Position numbers and translations under genes: made by a program
Source: Aliiroseovarius zhejiangensis
Lineage (GTDB): Bacteria; Pseudomonadota; Alphaproteobacteria; Rhodobacterales; Rhodobacteraceae
Length of the DNA: 64,000 nt
Direction: 5' to 3'
NCBI RefSeq assembly: GCF_014656375.1
Contig: NZ_BNCH01000001.1
Coordinates: 620,001 to 684,000, forward strand
Shown here: piece by piece, positions 61,865-64,000 of the stretch
Position numbering within the stretch: the first letter of the stretch is position 1
Layout of the letters: each line of letters begins with the position of its first letter
The notes under the pieces: model-generated
Database searches by the model: none
Told to the model about the DNA's origin: nothing
The model's input: only the letters and a program-made list of their open reading frames with translations

Positions 61865-64000
61865 TTGCATGCTTTTATTTTTAGAGCGTTTTTTTGCCTG
61901 ATTGTTCTTCTTCTGCCGCTTCACGCAAGTGGTCAGACATCACTGGAAACACCTGACGATCAAGGCCCGTCCACTACGTCGTTGCGCCAAATACTGGCAC
62001 TATTGGAAGACGAGATCGAACAGGCAACACAAGAGCGCGACCAACTGCTGGAAGAAACCGCGGCTGCCGAAGCCCGGCTTCGGTCGATTGAGGACGAGCT
62101 GGTTCAGCAGCAAGACCAATCGCGCACCAATCTGCTTTTGGCGGCTGAAATCGAAAGAACCCGCAAATCGCTGGAAGGTGAGCTGTCCGAGGCACAGAAA
62201 TTGCTGGACAAATACACGTCGGCATCGGAATCCGCGTCGCTCGAGCTGGCCGAACGACAGGCCAAGGCAGAACAGATTGCCGCAGACACTCAGGCAGCAC
62301 AGGCGGTCCTGACGGGGTTGCAAGCGAAGATCGAGACGTTGAAAGATACCGCTGAACAACTGCGTCTGGACAGCGAGAAGGCGGACGACATGGCCGCAGA
62401 GATCGCCGATCTCGAAACGCGGAAGGCCGACGGCACCGCCGCTCTTGAAGACCTGACCGCGCAGATAGAGGCTGCCCGCACCGAGCTTGAGGGGCTGAAA
62501 GCTGGTATTGCCGAAGACGTTGCCGCACACGAACGCACAAAGAATGAACTTGCCGCCTCTGAAACTCGGCTGACGGAACTGCGTGACGGCATCGCCGAGG
62601 CCGAGGCAGACGCCCTACGGCTGGAAGAGTTGCAAGCCCAGACGGCATCGTTGTCTCAGAAAGTCACGGCGTTGACGGATGACATCGAAGCCCGGGAACT
62701 CCGTCTGACCGATCTGAACAACCAGATGAAAGACGCGGAAAACAAACTTGCCAACACGCGCGACGCGATTTCGGACGAAACCCTCAATCTTTCTGCGCTG
62801 CGCACCGAACTTGCCGCGGCACAAGCGATCATTGACGATCAGAACGCGGCAGAGGCAAAGCTCAAAGAGCTTCGAGCGGAACTGGCAACGGTGAAGCAGG
62901 CGCATCAGATGGCGGTTTCACAGACCGCAGCCGCGAAGCAGGATCTTCAGACGGTAAATGCCGAACTGGCCCAGACCCGCGATGCGCTGGCAGTGGCATT
63001 GACCGAAGCCGAGGCTGCCGAGGCCAGAACTGCCGGTGCCGAGGAAGATCTGGCGGCGGCCACAGGGCAGCTTGAAACTGTAGAAGCGCAAATTGCCGAG
63101 CAAGAGTCGCTGGTCGTGGACAACACCGACGCCCGCGCCAGTTTGTCTGCGCTCAGGACTGATATTCAGGCTGCAACGGCTGAAAAAGAAACGCTTGCCG
63201 AGTCGTTGGCAGCCGATCAGCAAGAGCATGCGGCGCTGCAGGCCGATATCGCTACGGCCAAGACGAATCTGGCCACCATTGACGAGACCGTAACGGCCCA
63301 GCGCCAGTTTCTTGCCGAACTGACGGATGAAATCGGCAAGAGCCAGGCGCGCCTGCTCGACCTGGCACAACAAACCGCCGATGCCGAAGCGCGGCAGCAG
63401 GAGCTTGATCAGAAGCGTGCCGAACTGGCCGAACTGACGGAAAAAAGCAGTGCCATCTCGGACGAGCTTGACGCCCTGCAAGACAGGATCGCCGTGACGC
63501 AGGCAGAGCTGGACACCACGCAGGATGAACAAAAGAGTCAGTCTGCCGAACTGGCGCAAACCGTTGAGAAGCTTAAAAATGCCCGCAACGAGCTGGCCGG
63601 GATCGAGCAGGCCAAACGCACCCGCGAAGATGAGGTGGCACAGCTTGAAGAGGAGTTGGCTGAACTGCGCACCAACCGCGAAACCGTCCGCGCCAACATT
63701 CACTTCATGACCCAGACCTTGACGGGGTTGATCGGGACTGGCGCGTCAGCCTCAACCACAGCGCCGCCGACCGTTGTCGAGACCGCACCGCAGGCCATGC
63801 CGGTTGTGGCCTCGCAAACGGAAGACGCCCAAACGACCGGCGCAACGGACGCGCAATCGCCGGATCGTGGCGAGCCAAGCCAGGTCGCGCAGCGCCGCCG
63901 TGCAGTGCCGTTGACCGCAGTTCAGGTGCAAGCCTTGCTGTCGCAAACGCCCGGTCTGTCCGGCGCCGACCCCGACGCGCTGGCAGTATTGCGGACCGAA
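61865..64000 (+). CDS. Long coiled-coil exported protein (partial, runs off window)
   Basis: At least 712 residues, open at the right edge. A hydrophobic signal or anchor (FIFRAFFCLIVLLLPLHASG) leads into about 600 residues of near-continuous heptad coiled coil (LLEDEIEQATQERDQLLEE and many similar repeats rich in Glu, Ala, Leu and Gln). An Ala/Thr/Pro-rich linker and a non-coiled end (VPLTAVQVQALLSQTPGLSG) follow. Start TTG 61865 follows GGGGGG; the exact start is uncertain. A periplasmic spacer or peptidoglycan-linked role is possible. Confidence 0.75.
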   Translation, partial: MHAFIFRAFFCLIVLLLPLHASGQTSLETPDDQGPSTTSLRQILALLEDEIEQATQERDQLLEETAAAEARLRSIEDELVQQQDQSRTNLLLAAEIERTRKSLEGELSEAQKLLDKYTSASESASLELAERQAKAEQIAADTQAAQAVLTGLQAKIETLKDTAEQLRLDSEKADDMAAEIADLETRKADGTAALEDLTAQIEAARTELEGLKAGIAEDVAAHERTKNELAASETRLTELRDGIAEAEADALRLEELQAQTASLSQKVTALTDDIEARELRLTDLNNQMKDAENKLANTRDAISDETLNLSALRTELAAAQAIIDDQNAAEAKLKELRAELATVKQAHQMAVSQTAAAKQDLQTVNAELAQTRDALAVALTEAEAAEARTAGAEEDLAAATGQLETVEAQIAEQESLVVDNTDARASLSALRTDIQAATAEKETLAESLAADQQEHAALQADIATAKTNLATIDETVTAQRQFLAELTDEIGKSQARLLDLAQQTADAEARQQELDQKRAELAELTEKSSAISDELDALQDRIAVTQAELDTTQDEQKSQSAELAQTVEKLKNARNELAGIEQAKRTREDEVAQLEEELAELRTNRETVRANIHFMTQTLTGLIGTGASASTTAPPTVVETAPQAMPVVASQTEDAQTTGATDAQSPDRGEPSQVAQRRRAVPLTAVQVQALLSQTPGLSGADPDALAVLRTE

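Overview
The window reads as high-GC DNA from an alphaproteobacterium, most likely a Rhodobacteraceae (Roseobacter-type) species. The protein sequences, the rhizobial/roseobacter-type glp cluster and the VirB conjugation genes all fit. Most of the window (about 1-61.46 kb) looks like one large conjugative element. Its probable right border is a 3' fragment of tRNA-Cys at 61417-61465, a typical attachment-site remnant; beyond it lies ordinary chromosome with the start of a long coiled-coil gene that runs off the window. No integrase and no plasmid replication or partition module is visible, so an integrative conjugative element is inferred rather than proven.

Layout: (1) 0-3.8 kb: divergent ribbon-helix-helix regulators with twin operators, an XRE regulator with a small partner, a DUF4365 nuclease-like protein and two small secreted proteins. 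(2) 3.9-14.7 kb: a complete virB-type T4SS operon with two lytic transglycosylases (virB1, second transglycosylase, virB2-virB11). (3) 14.9-32.3 kb: metabolic cargo. It holds an EamA exporter, a SEC-C protein, two unknown genes, an IS-like remnant, and a glycerol-3-phosphate regulon (glpR, glpD, the ABC importer glpSTPQV, glpK). The same operon continues into fructose-1,6-bisphosphatase, class II aldolase and an iron-type alcohol dehydrogenase. (4) 32.3-36.8 kb: virD4 coupling protein, relaxase and MobC-like accessory protein, beside a hairpin-rich candidate oriT. (5) 36.9-39.9 kb: a leading region with ArdC and five small unknown genes, all transcribed toward oriT from two copies of a duplicated hairpin-bearing leader. 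(6) 40-52.4 kb: a type I restriction-modification locus (hsdM, half-size hsdS, hsdR, DUF4268), broken by IS256 and IS1380 debris that carries an AbiTii fragment and a secreted HExxH protein. (7) 52.5-61.2 kb: UDG-like protein, an IS5-family insertion with clean TTAG target duplication, two hipBA modules flanking a DUF6880 gene, and a winged-helix protein next to the att fragment.

Working together, the virB and virD genes would transfer the element, and the leading-region genes would protect the incoming single strand from the recipient's defences. The type I RM and hipBA modules would stabilise the element or protect its host. The cargo would let the host take up glycerol-3-phosphate and glycerol and send the carbon through triose phosphates toward fructose-6-phosphate.

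The observations I rate most novel are the duplicated double-hairpin leaders, which look like single-stranded-DNA promoters driving unannotated candidate anti-defence genes, and the tRNA-Cys att junction. Next come the truncated gene that marks where the glp cargo enters the conjugation backbone, the split nuclease-like gene between hsdS and hsdR, and the half-size HsdS.
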